From the NCBI RefSeq assembly GCF_017876495.1, contig NZ_JAGIOB010000001.1:1178001-1242000 (forward strand): a DNA stretch of 64,000 nucleotides. The letters run 5' to 3'. A model generated the notes under the pieces. The model saw only the letters and a program-made list of their open reading frames with translations. It was not told the origin of the DNA and did not search any database. How positions within the stretch are numbered: the stretch's first letter is position 1; the number at the start of each line of letters is the position of its first letter. Source of the stretch: Microlunatus capsulatus (GTDB lineage Bacteria > Actinomycetota > Actinomycetes > Propionibacteriales > Propionibacteriaceae). The translations under genes were made by a program, and so were the position numbers. This document shows positions 1-9,328 of the stretch, one piece after another.

Positions 1-1036
1 CCCGCAGATCGTCTGCGGCTGGGAGCGGGACCCGGAGCTCTTCGGGCTCACGTTCCCGATGGACCTCAACACCCACGCGCACGAGATCATCCGCACCTGG
101 CTGTTCTCCCGCGTCGTCCGCGCGCACTTCGAGAACGGCTCCCTGCCCTGGGTGCGCTCGATGATCTCGGGCTTCGTCATGGACCCGGACCGCAAGAAGA
201 TGAGCAAGTCCCAGGGCAACGTCGTGGTGCCGACCGAGATCCTCGAGCGCTACGGCTCCGACGCCGTCCGCTGGCGCGCCGCCAAGGCCCGTCCCGGGAT
301 GGACTCCCCCTTCGACGAGCGCGAGATGAAGGTGGGCCGCCGGCTGGCGACCAAGGTGCTCAACGCCTCGAAGTTCGTGCTGGCGATCAGCAGCGACCCC
401 GACCTGGCCGCCGTCACCGAGCCCGTCGACCGGGCCGTGCTGGCCGCGCTGGCCGACGTCGTCGACGCCGCGACCACCGCGTTCGACGCCTTCGACTACA
501 CCGGGGCGCTGGAGGCCGCGGAGCAGTTCTTCTGGCAGTTCTGCGACGACTACCTCGAGCTGGTGAAGGAGCGCGCCTACGGCGACGTGACCGACCCGGC
601 GGTGCGCTCGGCCCAGGCGGCGCTGGCGCTGGCCCTGGACGTGATGCTGCGGCTGCTCGCGCCGATCATGCCCTTCGCCACCGAGGAGGTCTGGTCGTGG
701 TGGAAGGACGGCTCGATCCACACGGCGGCCTGGCCGGCGCGCGCCGAGCTGGCGACCGACGGCGACCCGGCGGTGCTGGCCGCGGTGTCGACGGCGCTGG
801 TCGAGATCCGCGGGGCGAAGTCCCAGGCCAAGGTCTCGATGCGGACCGACGTCGCGGCCGCGGAGTTCTCCGGGTTGGCCGAGGCGCTCGCCCGGCTGCG
901 CGACGTCGAGGCCGACCTGCGCGCGGTGGGCCGGATCACCGGCGACGTCTCCTGGGTCGCGGGCGACGGCCCCGTCGCCGTCCGGGTCACCCTGGCCGAG
1001 GAGACCCGGCCGGCGGCTCCGCGGTCGGCGGAATAA
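1..1036 (+). CDS. valS: Valine--tRNA ligase, C-terminal part (5' truncated by window edge)
   Basis: Charges tRNA-Val with valine in the cytoplasm. The reading frame is open from base 2, so the window holds only the last 344 residues. It shows the class I synthetase KMSKS signature (KKMSKSQGN, near bases 195-221), then the helical anticodon-binding domain ([17 protein letters not shown] region). The N-terminal Rossmann core and editing domain lie upstream. The tail after the anticodon domain is short and ends in a low-complexity Ala/Pro/Arg stretch. The KMSKS context plus the [13 protein letters not shown] segment fit ValS better than IleS or LeuS. Confidence 0.95.
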   Translation, partial: PQIVCGWERDPELFGLTFPMDLNTHAHEIIRTWLFSRVVRAHFENGSLPWVRSMISGFVMDPDRKKMSKSQGNVVVPTEILERYGSDAVRWRAAKARPGMDSPFDEREMKVGRRLATKVLNASKFVLAISSDPDLAAVTEPVDRAVLAALADVVDAATTAFDAFDYTGALEAAEQFFWQFCDDYLELVKERAYGDVTDPAVRSAQAALALALDVMLRLLAPIMPFATEEVWSWWKDGSIHTAAWPARAELATDGDPAVLAAVSTALVEIRGAKSQAKVSMRTDVAAAEFSGLAEALARLRDVEADLRAVGRITGDVSWVAGDGPVAVRVTLAEETRPAAPRSAE

Positions 1037-1059
1037 CCCCCGGCGGCCGCGGGTTGCCG

Positions 1060-1085
1060 CAGTCAGTAGAAGTTTCAACTGACTG
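1060..1085. promoter_or_regulatory. Inverted repeat, likely operator of the NmrA-like reductase
   Basis: A perfect 8-bp inverted repeat (cagtcagt / actgactg) with a 10-bp spacer (agaagtttca) ends exactly at the ribosome binding site gaggag (1085-1090) of the gene starting at 1097. Its position suggests a repressor that blocks transcription or translation start. MarR/HxlR-type regulators commonly control this reductase family, but no such regulator is seen in the window, so the factor is unknown. Confidence 0.5.
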
Positions 1086-1096
1086 AGGAGCACCCC

Positions 1097-1957
1097 ATGC
1101 CCACCACCGCCGTCACCGGAGCCACCGGCCACCTCGGCCGCCTCGTCGTCGCCTCCCTGCTGGAGCGGGGGGCCGACGTCGTCGCCGTCGTCCGCGACGC
1201 CGCCAAGGCGGCCGAGGTCGTGCCCTCCGGCGCCGAGGTCCGGGTCGCCTCCTACGACGACCGCGCGGCCCTCGAGGCGGCGTTCGCCGGGGTCGACACC
1301 CTGGTCCTGGTCTCGGGCTCCGAGGTCGGCCAGCGCGTCCAGCAGCACACCAACGCCGTCGAGGCCGCCGCCGCGGCGGGCGTCCGCCGGGTCGTCTACA
1401 CCAGCGCCCCGCACGCCGACACGACCACGCTGGTGCTGGCTCCGGAGCACAAGGCGACCGAGGAGGTCCTCGCGGGCTCCGGGCTGGCCTGGACCGTGCT
1501 GCGCAACAACTGGTACCACGAGAACTACGCCGCCCAGGTCGGCCAGGCGGCGGAGTCCGGCGTGCTGCTGGGCAGCGCGCACGACGGCCGGATCGCCAGC
1601 GCCTCCCGCCGCGACTACGCCGAGGCCGCAGCCGCCGTCGCCGTCCAGGACGGCCACGAGAACACGGTCTACGAGCTCGCCGGCGACGTGGCGTGGACGC
1701 TCCCCGAGCTGGCCGCCGCGATGGCCGAGGTCAGCGGTCGCCCGGTCGGGTACCGCGACGTGAGCACCGAGGAGCACGTGGCCGCGCTGACGGCCGCGGG
1801 TCTCGACGAGGGCACCGCCGGCTTCGTGGCCGCGCTCGACGCCGGGACCGCCGCGGGCACGCTGGCCGACACCAGCACGGGCGACCTGCGCCGCCTCCTC
1901 GGCCGCCCCACCACCCCGCTGGTCGAGGGCCTGCGGGACGCCGTCGCCGCAGTCTGA
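1097..1957 (+). CDS. NmrA/QorB-like NAD(P)-binding reductase
   Basis: A 286-residue atypical short-chain dehydrogenase. The N-terminus carries the Rossmann motif GATGHLG (residues 8-14), followed by the alternating beta/alpha core and VYTSAPHA, where classical SDRs have the catalytic Ser/Tyr. The sequence resembles the NmrA-like NAD(P)H:quinone oxidoreductase QorB group, which reduces quinones or senses NADP(H); the substrate is not visible here. The ATG has a good Shine-Dalgarno (gaggag) 7 bases upstream, overlapping a palindromic operator. The gene stands alone, with valS 60 bp upstream. Confidence 0.8.
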   Translation: MPTTAVTGATGHLGRLVVASLLERGADVVAVVRDAAKAAEVVPSGAEVRVASYDDRAALEAAFAGVDTLVLVSGSEVGQRVQQHTNAVEAAAAAGVRRVVYTSAPHADTTTLVLAPEHKATEEVLAGSGLAWTVLRNNWYHENYAAQVGQAAESGVLLGSAHDGRIASASRRDYAEAAAAVAVQDGHENTVYELAGDVAWTLPELAAAMAEVSGRPVGYRDVSTEEHVAALTAAGLDEGTAGFVAALDAGTAAGTLADTSTGDLRRLLGRPTTPLVEGLRDAVAAV

Positions 1958-1961
1958 GCCG

Positions 1962-2120
1962 TGTGCACCGCGCCCTGAGCCGAGTCCACCGCGCCCTGAG
2001 CCTGTCGAAGGGTCACCCCGGCGCTCCGGAGGCCCTTCGACGAGCTCAGGGAGCGGGGGTCGGCCCTTCGACAGGCTCAGGAAGCGGGGGTCGCCCCTTC
2101 GACGAGCTCAGGGAGCGGGG
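1962..2120. repeat. Intergenic palindromic/tandem repeat block (cccttcgacNNgctcaggg family)
   Basis: Between two convergent genes lie three direct units with a 31-bp period, starting at 2033, 2064 and 2095, each with core cccttcgacgagctcaggg (middle copy cccttcgacaggctcagg), followed by an agcggggg tail. A fourth copy at 1994-2012 is in reverse orientation, so it can pair with any of the others to form a hairpin. Just before it, a 19-bp stretch containing caccgcgccctgagcc occurs twice (from about 1965 and 1985). The core is itself nearly palindromic, as in REP-type elements. A degenerate relative lies at 48951-49003. The block may also stop transcription from both sides. Confidence 0.8.
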
Positions 2121-2134
2121 CGGGCCGGACGTCG

Positions 2135-3097
2135 TCAGAGCGTCGGGTCGGCCCAGACCGCCTCGGGGACGGGGCGGGTGAGCCGCTCCGCGGCCGCCGC
2201 CACCTCCACCGGGGAGCGGAGCCCGACGACCACCGCCGCGGTCGCCGGGTGCCGGAGCGGGAACTGCAGGGCCAGGTCCGGCAGCGTGACGCCATGCTGC
2301 TCGGCCCGGAGCGCCCAGCGACGGGCGGTCGCCAGCACGCCGGCCGGCGCGGGCCCGTAGTCGAAGCGGGCGTCGTCGGCCGGCCAGGGCGCGGTGAGCA
2401 GCCCGGAGTTGTAGGCGGCCGCGGCCAGCACCGACACCGAGCGCTCCTGCGCCGCCGCCAGCAGGGGCTCGGCGGAGCGGTCGACGAGGGTCCAGCGGCC
2501 CGCGACCATCACCACGTCCAGGTCGGTCTCGACGACGACGCGGTGCAGCGCCTGCCACTGGTTCATCCCGACGCCCACGGCCCCGACCAGCCCCTCCTCG
2601 CGCAGCGCCACCAGCGCGGGCACCGTCTCGGCGACGGCCTGGTCCAGCACGTCGTCGGGGTCGTGCACGAGCGCGACGTCCACCCGGTCGAGCCCGAGCC
2701 GCTCGAGGCTGGCCTCGAGGCTGCGCCGGACGCCGTCGGCGGAGTAGTCCCGGACGCGGGTCAGGTCGTCAGGGACGGCGAACTGGTGCGCCATGTCCGA
2801 GCCCGTGGGGTGCGGGTTGTCGACGAGCAGCCGGCCCACCTTCGTGGACACGACGAGCTGGTCGCGCGGGCGCCCGGCCAGGGCGGCGCCCAGCCGCCGC
2901 TCCGACAGCCCCAGCCCGTAGTGGGGTGCGGTGTCGAAGTAGCGGATCCCGGCGTCCCAGGCGGCGTCGACGGCTGCCCGCGCGTCCTCGTCGGTGACCG
3001 GTGCGTACAGGTTGCCGAGCGCGGCGGCGCCGAAGCCCAGCGGGGTGACCTCGACGTCGGTCCGCCCCAGTCGCCGCCGCCCGCTCACCCCTGCCAC
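2135..3097 (-). CDS. Aldo/keto reductase (aldose/L-fucose dehydrogenase-like)
   Basis: A 320-residue TIM-barrel NAD(P)-dependent oxidoreductase. The catalytic tetrad of the AKR superfamily is visible: Asp and Tyr in YFDTAPHYG (about residues 48-56), Lys in VSTKVGR, and His in VALVHDPDD. The N-terminal RRLGRTDVEVTPLGFGAAALGNLY and the length match the D-threo-aldose 1-dehydrogenase / L-fucose dehydrogenase branch. It is 21 bp downstream of the quinone oxidoreductase gene and probably shares its transcript. The sugar or aldehyde substrate cannot be read from sequence. Confidence 0.88.
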   Translation of the reverse strand: MAGVSGRRRLGRTDVEVTPLGFGAAALGNLYAPVTDEDARAAVDAAWDAGIRYFDTAPHYGLGLSERRLGAALAGRPRDQLVVSTKVGRLLVDNPHPTGSDMAHQFAVPDDLTRVRDYSADGVRRSLEASLERLGLDRVDVALVHDPDDVLDQAVAETVPALVALREEGLVGAVGVGMNQWQALHRVVVETDLDVVMVAGRWTLVDRSAEPLLAAAQERSVSVLAAAAYNSGLLTAPWPADDARFDYGPAPAGVLATARRWALRAEQHGVTLPDLALQFPLRHPATAAVVVGLRSPVEVAAAAERLTRPVPEAVWADPTL

Positions 3098-3118
3098 GGG
3101 CCCGAGCCTAGCCAGGGC

Positions 3119-4156
3119 TCAGCCGGCGACGTCGATGAGCACCTTGCCCACGGTGTCGGCCTCGACCGCCGCGTGCGCGTCGGCCGTCCGCTCCAGCGGG
3201 AAGCGCGTCAGCGGCAGCCCCGCCTCCTCGCCGACCGGCAGCGCGCCGTCCTCGAGCGCCCGGGTGATGTCCTCGGCCGCGACGGCGAGGGCGTCCTCCC
3301 CGACGGTGTAGAGCAGCAGGCCCTGGTAGCGGATGTTCTTGGCGAAGGTCGGGACGACGTCCAGGGTGACGGTGTCGCCGTTGTTGTTGGCGTAGTAGGC
3401 GACGGTCCCGTGGTTGGCCAGCACGGCCGTGTTCAGCGCCGCGTTGGGGCCGGGCGCCACCTCGACGACGACGTCCACGCCGTCCGGGGCGATCGCCGAG
3501 ATCTCGGCCGCCGCGTCACCCGTGCGGTAGTTGACCACGTGGTGGGCGCCGGCGGCGGTCGCGAGGGCGGCCTTGGCGTCGCTGCTGATGGTGGTGATGA
3601 CGGTGGCGCCGGCCCAGCGGGCCAGCTGGATGGCGGCGTGCCCGACGGCACCCGCTCCCCCGGCCACCAGGACGGTCCGGCCCTCCAGGGCCCCGGGGGC
3701 GAGCCGTGAGGGTCCCTGCTCGGAGACGGTGAGCGCGCGGTGGGCGGTCATGGCCGGCACGCCGAGCGAGGCGCCGACGTCGAACGAGACGCCCTCGGGC
3801 AGGGCGACGACGTGCTCGACGGGGACGACGACGTACTCCTGCGCCGTGCCGGTCGGCCGCTGGTGCTGGGACAGGAACGTCCAGACCGGGCTGCCGACCC
3901 GCAGCCGCGGGGCGAGGTCGGCCGCGTCGGCGCCGATGGCGTCGACCGTGCCGGCGCCGTCCTGGTTCGGCGTCACCTCGGGGAACGGCAGGTCCTGGCC
4001 GGGGCCGCCGCCGGCGCGGGACTTCCAGTCGGTGGGGTTGACGCCGGAGACGGCGATCTTGACGCGGACCTCGCCGGGCCCGGGCTCGGGCACCTCGCGG
4101 TCGACGAGCTGGAGGACGGACGGGTCACCGGTCGCGGTGTAGAGGATGGCCTTCAT
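3119..4156 (-). CDS. NADPH:quinone oxidoreductase-like MDR enzyme
   Basis: A 345-residue zinc-independent medium-chain dehydrogenase/reductase. It starts MKAILYTATGDPSVLQLVD, typical of quinone reductases, has an N-terminal GroES-like domain and a Rossmann segment VLVAGGAGAVGHAAIQLARW (about residues 155-174). No zinc-ligand Cys cluster is present, which fits the quinone reductase branch (one-electron or enoyl substrates are also possible). The frame stays open far upstream of 4156, but this ATG matches the family N-terminus and leaves a normal promoter gap to the divergent gene at 4275. Confidence 0.88.
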   Translation of the reverse strand: MKAILYTATGDPSVLQLVDREVPEPGPGEVRVKIAVSGVNPTDWKSRAGGGPGQDLPFPEVTPNQDGAGTVDAIGADAADLAPRLRVGSPVWTFLSQHQRPTGTAQEYVVVPVEHVVALPEGVSFDVGASLGVPAMTAHRALTVSEQGPSRLAPGALEGRTVLVAGGAGAVGHAAIQLARWAGATVITTISSDAKAALATAAGAHHVVNYRTGDAAAEISAIAPDGVDVVVEVAPGPNAALNTAVLANHGTVAYYANNNGDTVTLDVVPTFAKNIRYQGLLLYTVGEDALAVAAEDITRALEDGALPVGEEAGLPLTRFPLERTADAHAAVEADTVGKVLIDVAG

Positions 4157-4215
4157 ACCAGTCCCAACCCCGTGCGGCGCCGGACTCTTCCCGCGGGCGT
4201 CCACCTGGCGGAAAG

Positions 4216-4227
4216 GTCGTGCACGAC
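4216..4227. promoter_or_regulatory. 12-bp perfect palindrome in a divergent promoter region
   Basis: gtcgtgcacgac lies between the divergently transcribed quinone oxidoreductase (start 4156, minus) and the SRPBCC gene (start 4275, plus). The position suits an operator shared by both. GC-rich DNA makes short palindromes common, so confidence is low. Confidence 0.3.
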
Positions 4228-4274
4228 GGGACCCGGTGGCCGTGCGCTCAGGGGTCACCGGCCAGACTGGCGCC

Positions 4275-4733
4275 ATGACGACGACGCAGACGGTCACGCG
4301 GACCATCAACGCCCCCGCGGCGCAGATCTTCGACCTGCTCTCCAACCCCGAGCGGCACACCGAGTTTGACGGCTCCGGCTTCCTCCGCTCGGCGGTGAAG
4401 CCCCAGCGCATCAGCGCGGTGGGCGACACCTTCCGGATGGACATGGAGGGCGCCCACATGGGCGGGGAGTACCAGGTCGACAACCACGTCACCGGCTTCC
4501 AGCCCAACACCCTGATCGCCTGGAAGACCGCCCCGGCCGGCACCGAGCCGCCCGGGTGGGAGTGGATGTACGAGCTCAAGGCCGACGGCTCCGACCGGAC
4601 CGACGTCACCCTGACCTACGACTGGACCCACGTCACGGACAAGGAGCTGCTCAAGAAGGTCGGCTTCCCGCTGGTCAGCGAGGACGCGATGGAGTCCTCC
4701 CTCGCCTCGCTCGCCGCCGCGGTCAACGGCTGA
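4275..4733 (+). CDS. SRPBCC (START/AHSA1-like) family protein
   Basis: A 152-residue cytoplasmic protein with the helix-grip fold of the SRPBCC superfamily (polyketide cyclase/dehydrase group): it opens with a beta strand and TINAPAAQIFDLLSNPERHTEFDGSG, the usual N-terminus where the fold makes its ligand cavity. The frame extends upstream to 4146, but the ATG at 4275 starts directly before the conserved strand. Members bind hydrophobic ligands or act as cyclases; no substrate can be assigned. A strong terminator follows. Confidence 0.85.
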   Translation: MTTTQTVTRTINAPAAQIFDLLSNPERHTEFDGSGFLRSAVKPQRISAVGDTFRMDMEGAHMGGEYQVDNHVTGFQPNTLIAWKTAPAGTEPPGWEWMYELKADGSDRTDVTLTYDWTHVTDKELLKKVGFPLVSEDAMESSLASLAAAVNG

Positions 4734-4754
4734 CCTCGCCCCCGGCCCCGCAGG

Positions 4755-4786
4755 ACGGCCCGGACACCCACGGGTGTCCGGGCCGT
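4755..4786 (+). terminator. Rho-independent terminator hairpin after the SRPBCC gene
   Basis: A perfect 15-bp GC-rich stem (4755-4769 with 4772-4786) with a nominal 2-nt loop, 22 bp after the stop codon. There is only a short T pair afterwards, as usual in high-GC actinobacteria. Confidence 0.75.
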
Positions 4787-4863
4787 TCCGCGTCCGGGGC
4801 AACCCGACCGGCGCCCCGGGCGTAGACAGCGCACGAAGCACACCCGCTGTCCCGGAGGTCATC

Positions 4864-5562
4864 ATGCCCGTCCGTCCCCTGCGCACCGCCGCCCTCGGCC
4901 TGAGCGCTCTCGCCGTCACCGCCGCCACCGCGATCGTCGCGCCGGTCGGGGCGAGCGCCGCCGGCCCCTCGGGCGCCGCCGCCCACCTGCCCGTGGAGCG
5001 GACCCTGTCCTGGCACCAGCGGGGCGACTGGGTCTCGGAGGGGACCACGCGCTCGACCGAGCCCACCAGCCCGTCGCCGTGCCTGACCCGCCCGCTCAAC
5101 CGCTACCCCGGTGCGCGCGCGGTGACGGCCGAGCGCAGCTTCACCCTGCCCGACGCCGAGCGGGGCGCGGCCCTGGCCGTGGTCGTGGAGTTCGACAGCC
5201 GGGCCCGGGCGGCCGCGGCGGCCGCCGCCGTCCAGCGGTCCCTGCGGCGCTGCGCCGCCACCCTGGCCGACGACCCGGGTCACGCCGAGGTCCAGGTGGC
5301 CCCGACCCGCCGGGTCCGCGTCCCGCGGGGCACCGCCCGCTTCACCGAGGTCACCCGCGCCAGCCCCGCCGACCTCGAGGCCGGGCTCCGGACCTTCGAC
5401 GCGACGGCCACCGTCGCCTCCGGACGCCGTCTGCTGGTGCTCACCCTGTCGGTGACCGGCCAGGACGACAGCTGGTCCCACCGCGCCGACGACCCGACGG
5501 GCCTACCCCTGCACCCGATGTACGCGACGCTGCCCCGCGCCGCCTCGCGGCTGGCGGGCTAG
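4864..5562 (+). CDS. Secreted protein of unknown function
   Basis: 232 residues. The start is a good choice: ggaggtc lies just upstream of the ATG, and the protein begins MPVRPLRTAALGLSALAV, a Sec signal peptide with a likely cleavage after GASA (about residue 33). The mature part is rich in Arg and Ala, predicted alpha/beta, with Cys residues near PSPCLTR and RRCAATL that could form a disulfide outside the cell. The layout (exported domain, paired Cys, no catalytic motif) faintly recalls PknH-type extracellular sensor domains, but I do not recognise the family. Confidence 0.75.
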   Translation: MPVRPLRTAALGLSALAVTAATAIVAPVGASAAGPSGAAAHLPVERTLSWHQRGDWVSEGTTRSTEPTSPSPCLTRPLNRYPGARAVTAERSFTLPDAERGAALAVVVEFDSRARAAAAAAAVQRSLRRCAATLADDPGHAEVQVAPTRRVRVPRGTARFTEVTRASPADLEAGLRTFDATATVASGRRLLVLTLSVTGQDDSWSHRADDPTGLPLHPMYATLPRAASRLAG

Positions 5563-5650
5563 CCCCGGCACGCGCGGCCGGGCGGCCGGCGCACGGGCGC
5601 ACGGGTCCGTGGCCGGCGCCCGGCCGCCGTCTGGTGGGATGGCCACGACC

Positions 5651-6193
5651 ATGACGACACCCGACCCGACGAGCACCGCCCCCGACCGCTCCCTGCTGCG
5701 CCCGGGGCTCCGGGTGCTGGTCGCCGGCACCACCGGCCGCGGCCGCCGTCCGGCGCAGTACTACGCGGGCCCCGGCAACCAGTTCTGGGCCCTCGTGCAC
5801 GCCAGCGGCCTGGTCGCCGAGCGCCTCTCACCCGACCGGGCCGAGCGCCTGCCCGCCCTCGGCGTCGGCCTCACCGACCTCGTGATCGAGCGGGTGGAGC
5901 TGGCCGGCCGCGAGCCCGAGGTGCTGGTCCACCGCGCACCCTTCGACGCCGCCGTGCGCGCCGCCGCCCCGCGGGTGGTCGCGTTCGTCAGCAAGACGGC
6001 GGCCACCTGGTACGCCCGGGGCGCGGGCGAGCGGCTCCCCCGCGGCTACGGCGAGCTGGACTGGGCCGTCGCCGGCGTGCCCGCCTTCGTGCTCCCGGGG
6101 CCCTCGGGCGCCAACAACGCGATGGCGGCCTCGCGGACCGCCCTGTGGACCGACCTCGTCGACTTCCTCGAGCACCTGGAGGCCGGGGCCTGA
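5651..6193 (+). CDS. mug: Mug-type mismatch-specific uracil/thymine DNA glycosylase family protein
   Basis: About 180 residues of the UDG superfamily (COG3663, Mug/TDG-like), which removes uracil or thymine from G:U/G:T mispairs and similar damaged bases. Visible family motifs: GTTG followed by YYAGPGNQFW (first active-site motif and the conserved N-x-FW), GVGLTDLV, and the C-terminal loop LPGPSGANNAM. In E. coli Mug the first motif reads GINPG with a catalytic Asn; here Thr occupies that place, as in the GTxxG branch of the family. ATG 5651 is chosen; ATG 5639 and GTG 5609 are in frame. Confidence 0.82.
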   Translation: MTTPDPTSTAPDRSLLRPGLRVLVAGTTGRGRRPAQYYAGPGNQFWALVHASGLVAERLSPDRAERLPALGVGLTDLVIERVELAGREPEVLVHRAPFDAAVRAAAPRVVAFVSKTAATWYARGAGERLPRGYGELDWAVAGVPAFVLPGPSGANNAMAASRTALWTDLVDFLEHLEAGA

Positions 6194-6198
6194 ACCGG

Positions 6199-6254
6199 CA
6201 CCGGCCCCGGCGGGCACGCCCCGCGGGTGCGGGAGGTGCCGGCCGGGGCCGGTG
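6199..6254. terminator. Bidirectional terminator between mug-like gene and clpX
   Basis: A 13-bp perfect stem (6199-6211 with 6242-6254) closes a 30-nt GC-rich loop that can fold further. It sits between the stop codons of two convergent genes and could end transcription from both. Confidence 0.6.
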
Positions 6255-6285
6255 ACCGAGCAGGTCGGCGTCGGAGCAGGAGCGC

Positions 6286-7575
<1,290 letters not shown>

Positions 7576-7637
7576 GACCGTTCCTTTCCTCGGTGGTGCA
7601 GCCCGGCCGACCCGCGGGTCGGCCGGTGGATCAGGTG

Positions 7638-7682
7638 GACCCGGCCCGACGGCGAGGGACTACCTCGTCGACGGGCCGGGTC
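7638..7682 (-). terminator. Hairpin in the clpP2-clpX gap (attenuator or partial terminator)
   Basis: An 11-bp perfect stem (7638-7648 with 7672-7682) encloses a second short stem around gcgagg/cctcgt, giving a long rod. It follows clpP2 by 13 bp and precedes clpX by 62 bp, so it may reduce read-through or protect the clpP1P2 mRNA 3' end. Confidence 0.55.
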
Positions 7683-7695
7683 TGCCCGGTGGGGC

Positions 7696-8355
7696 TCAGG
7701 CGTCGACGGCCTTGAGGGACGTCAGGATCTCGTCGATGATGCCGTACTCGAGGGCCTGCTCGGCCGTCAGGTACTTGTCGCGCTCGATGTCCCGGCTGAC
7801 CTCGTCGGTGCTCTTGCCGGTGTCGGTGGCCAGCATGTCCTCCATCAGGGACCGGATGCGCAGGATCTCGCGCGCCTGGATCTCGATGTCGGAGGACTGG
7901 CCGTAGCCGCCCTCGGTGGCGGGCTGGTGGATGAGGATCCGGCTGTTCGGCAGGGCGAGACGCTTGCCCTTGGTGCCGGCGGCGAGGATCACGGCGGCGG
8001 CCGAGGCCGCCTGCCCCAGGCAGACGGTGCGCACGTCGGGCTTGATGTAGCGCATCGTGTCGTAGATCGCCGTCAGCGCGGTGAACGAGCCGCCCGGGGA
8101 GTTGATGTAGATCTCGATGTCGCGGTCGGCGTCCATCTGCTGCAGGCACAGCAGCTGGGCCATCACCGCGTTGGCGATCTCGTCCGAGATCGGGGTGCCG
8201 AGGAAGATGATGCGGTCCTCGAACAGCTTGGTGTAGGGGTCGATGCGCCGCATCCCGTAGGACGTGCGCTCCTCCCACTGCGGGATGTAGTAGTCCATGG
8301 TCGGCGCGAACGGCTGACCCTCAGCGCGGGGCGCGCCGAACGATGCGTTGCTCAT
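7696..8355 (-). CDS. clpP2: ATP-dependent Clp protease proteolytic subunit ClpP2
   Basis: 219 residues. Serine peptidase of the S14 family with catalytic Ser118 (GQAASAA), His143 (LIHQP) and Asp189 (SRDIERD), plus the INSPGG substrate-binding loop. Its closest match by eye is actinobacterial ClpP2 (QAASAAAVILAAGT, where ClpP1 has MAASMG). The start ATG is 10 bp after the clpP1 stop, so both are made from one mRNA; ClpP1 and ClpP2 rings stack into a mixed 14-mer. An N-terminal extension of about 40 residues precedes the protease core and is probably processed. Confidence 0.97.
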   Translation of the reverse strand: MSNASFGAPRAEGQPFAPTMDYYIPQWEERTSYGMRRIDPYTKLFEDRIIFLGTPISDEIANAVMAQLLCLQQMDADRDIEIYINSPGGSFTALTAIYDTMRYIKPDVRTVCLGQAASAAAVILAAGTKGKRLALPNSRILIHQPATEGGYGQSSDIEIQAREILRIRSLMEDMLATDTGKSTDEVSRDIERDKYLTAEQALEYGIIDEILTSLKAVDA

Positions 8356-8365
8356 CGCACGCTCC

Positions 8366-9040
8366 TTACTGGTTCGGGGCTTGGGTGGAGGGGATCTGCG
8401 CGGCCGAGGCGTAGACGTGGTCGATCTGGCCGTACTTGAGCGCGTCCTCGGCGGTGAACCAGCGGTCGCGGTCGGAGTCGGCCTCGATCTGCTCGAGCGT
8501 CTGGCCGGTGTGCTCGGCGATCAGCTTCTGCATCACGGTCTTGATGTGCAGCGACTGCTCGGCCTGGATGCGGATGTCGCTCGCGGTGCCGCCGAGGCCG
8601 CCGGAGGGCTGGTGCATCATGATCCGGCTGTGCGGGAGCGCGTAGCGCTTGCCCTTGGTGCCGGCGCACAGCAGGAACTGCCCCATCGAGGCGGCGAGGC
8701 CCATGGCCACGGTCGCGACGTCGTTGGAGATCCAGTTCATGGTGTCGTAGATCGCCATGCCCGAGTCGACGGAGCCGCCCGGGGAGTTGATGTAGAGGTA
8801 GATGTCGCGGTGCGGGTCCTCGGCGTTCAGCAGCAGCATCTGCGCGCAGATCGCGTTCGCGTTCTCGTCGCGGACCTCGGAGCCGAGGAAGATGATGCGG
8901 TTCTGCAGCAGCGCCTGGTACACGTTGTCGTCGAGTCCGATGCCGTTCCGGCTCGCTGCTCGGGGCTGGACGACGCCCGCCTGCCCTGGGTACTCAGAGT
9001 GTGCGTTCACGTCGACGAACCTACCCCGCAGGACTGACAT
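8366..9040 (-). CDS. clpP1: ATP-dependent Clp protease proteolytic subunit ClpP1
   Basis: 224 residues. The catalytic triad is Ser118 (GLAASMGQF), His143 (MMHQP) and an Asp in [10 protein letters not shown] (near 188); INSPGGS is present. Gene order tig-clpP1-clpP2-clpX and the MGLAASMG active-site motif identify it as ClpP1. An N-terminal leader of about 35 residues, longer than in Mycobacterium, precedes the core; a later start is possible, but the first ATG is usable. A 498-bp gap with an unusual hairpin array separates it from tig, so it probably has its own promoter there. Confidence 0.97.
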   Translation of the reverse strand: MSVLRGRFVDVNAHSEYPGQAGVVQPRAASRNGIGLDDNVYQALLQNRIIFLGSEVRDENANAICAQMLLLNAEDPHRDIYLYINSPGGSVDSGMAIYDTMNWISNDVATVAMGLAASMGQFLLCAGTKGKRYALPHSRIMMHQPSGGLGGTASDIRIQAEQSLHIKTVMQKLIAEHTGQTLEQIEADSDRDRWFTAEDALKYGQIDHVYASAAQIPSTQAPNQ

Positions 9041-9117
9041 CCCGGGGTGAGCGCGCGCGTTGTTCGCTGTCGGCGCAGCGTGCCCGGGGCCCGCCCGGAC
9101 ACGGGTGGCGGCGGGCG

Positions 9118-9328
9118 GTGGCTCTCCCCCAGACGTGAGCCACGGCCGCGCCGTTCCCGTCGGCGACGGCGCGGGCGACCCTCCCCTGACGTGGGCCGTC
9201 CCTGCCGTGCACCGCTCCCCTGCCCGCCCGGGCCCCGGCCGACCGGGCGCCGACCCTCCCCCAGACGTGGGTCGCCGCTCCGTCCGCCGGGCTCCGGTGC
9301 GGCGGCGCTCCCCCTGACCTGCGCCGCC
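9118..9328 (-). repeat. Array of four hairpins with a conserved loop, tig-clpP1 gap
   Basis: In the 498-bp space upstream of clpP1 four stem-loops occur at 9118-9143, 9176-9198, 9251-9274 and 9301-9328. Read on the minus strand, each has a loop matching acgtctggggga (variants acgtcagggga and aggtcaggggga). The stems differ in sequence but stay paired (gtggctc, cgaccc, cgaccc, ggcggcgc arms). In the second hairpin one pair is G-U on the minus strand but A-C on the plus strand, pointing to a minus-strand RNA, the same sense as tig and clpP1. The rest of the gap (9041-9117, 9374-9482) shows nothing clear beyond a 7-bp stem at 9344-9373. No coding signal is evident here. Confidence 0.7.

Noticed and set aside
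2033-2113. CRISPR-like repeats
   Set aside because: Units are 31 bp with no unique spacers, are adjacent to a reverse copy, and no cas genes are near.
4248-5099. Minus-strand ORF over the SRPBCC and secreted protein genes
   Set aside because: Covers two well-supported plus-strand genes and a terminator; composition is that of a GC-frame artefact.
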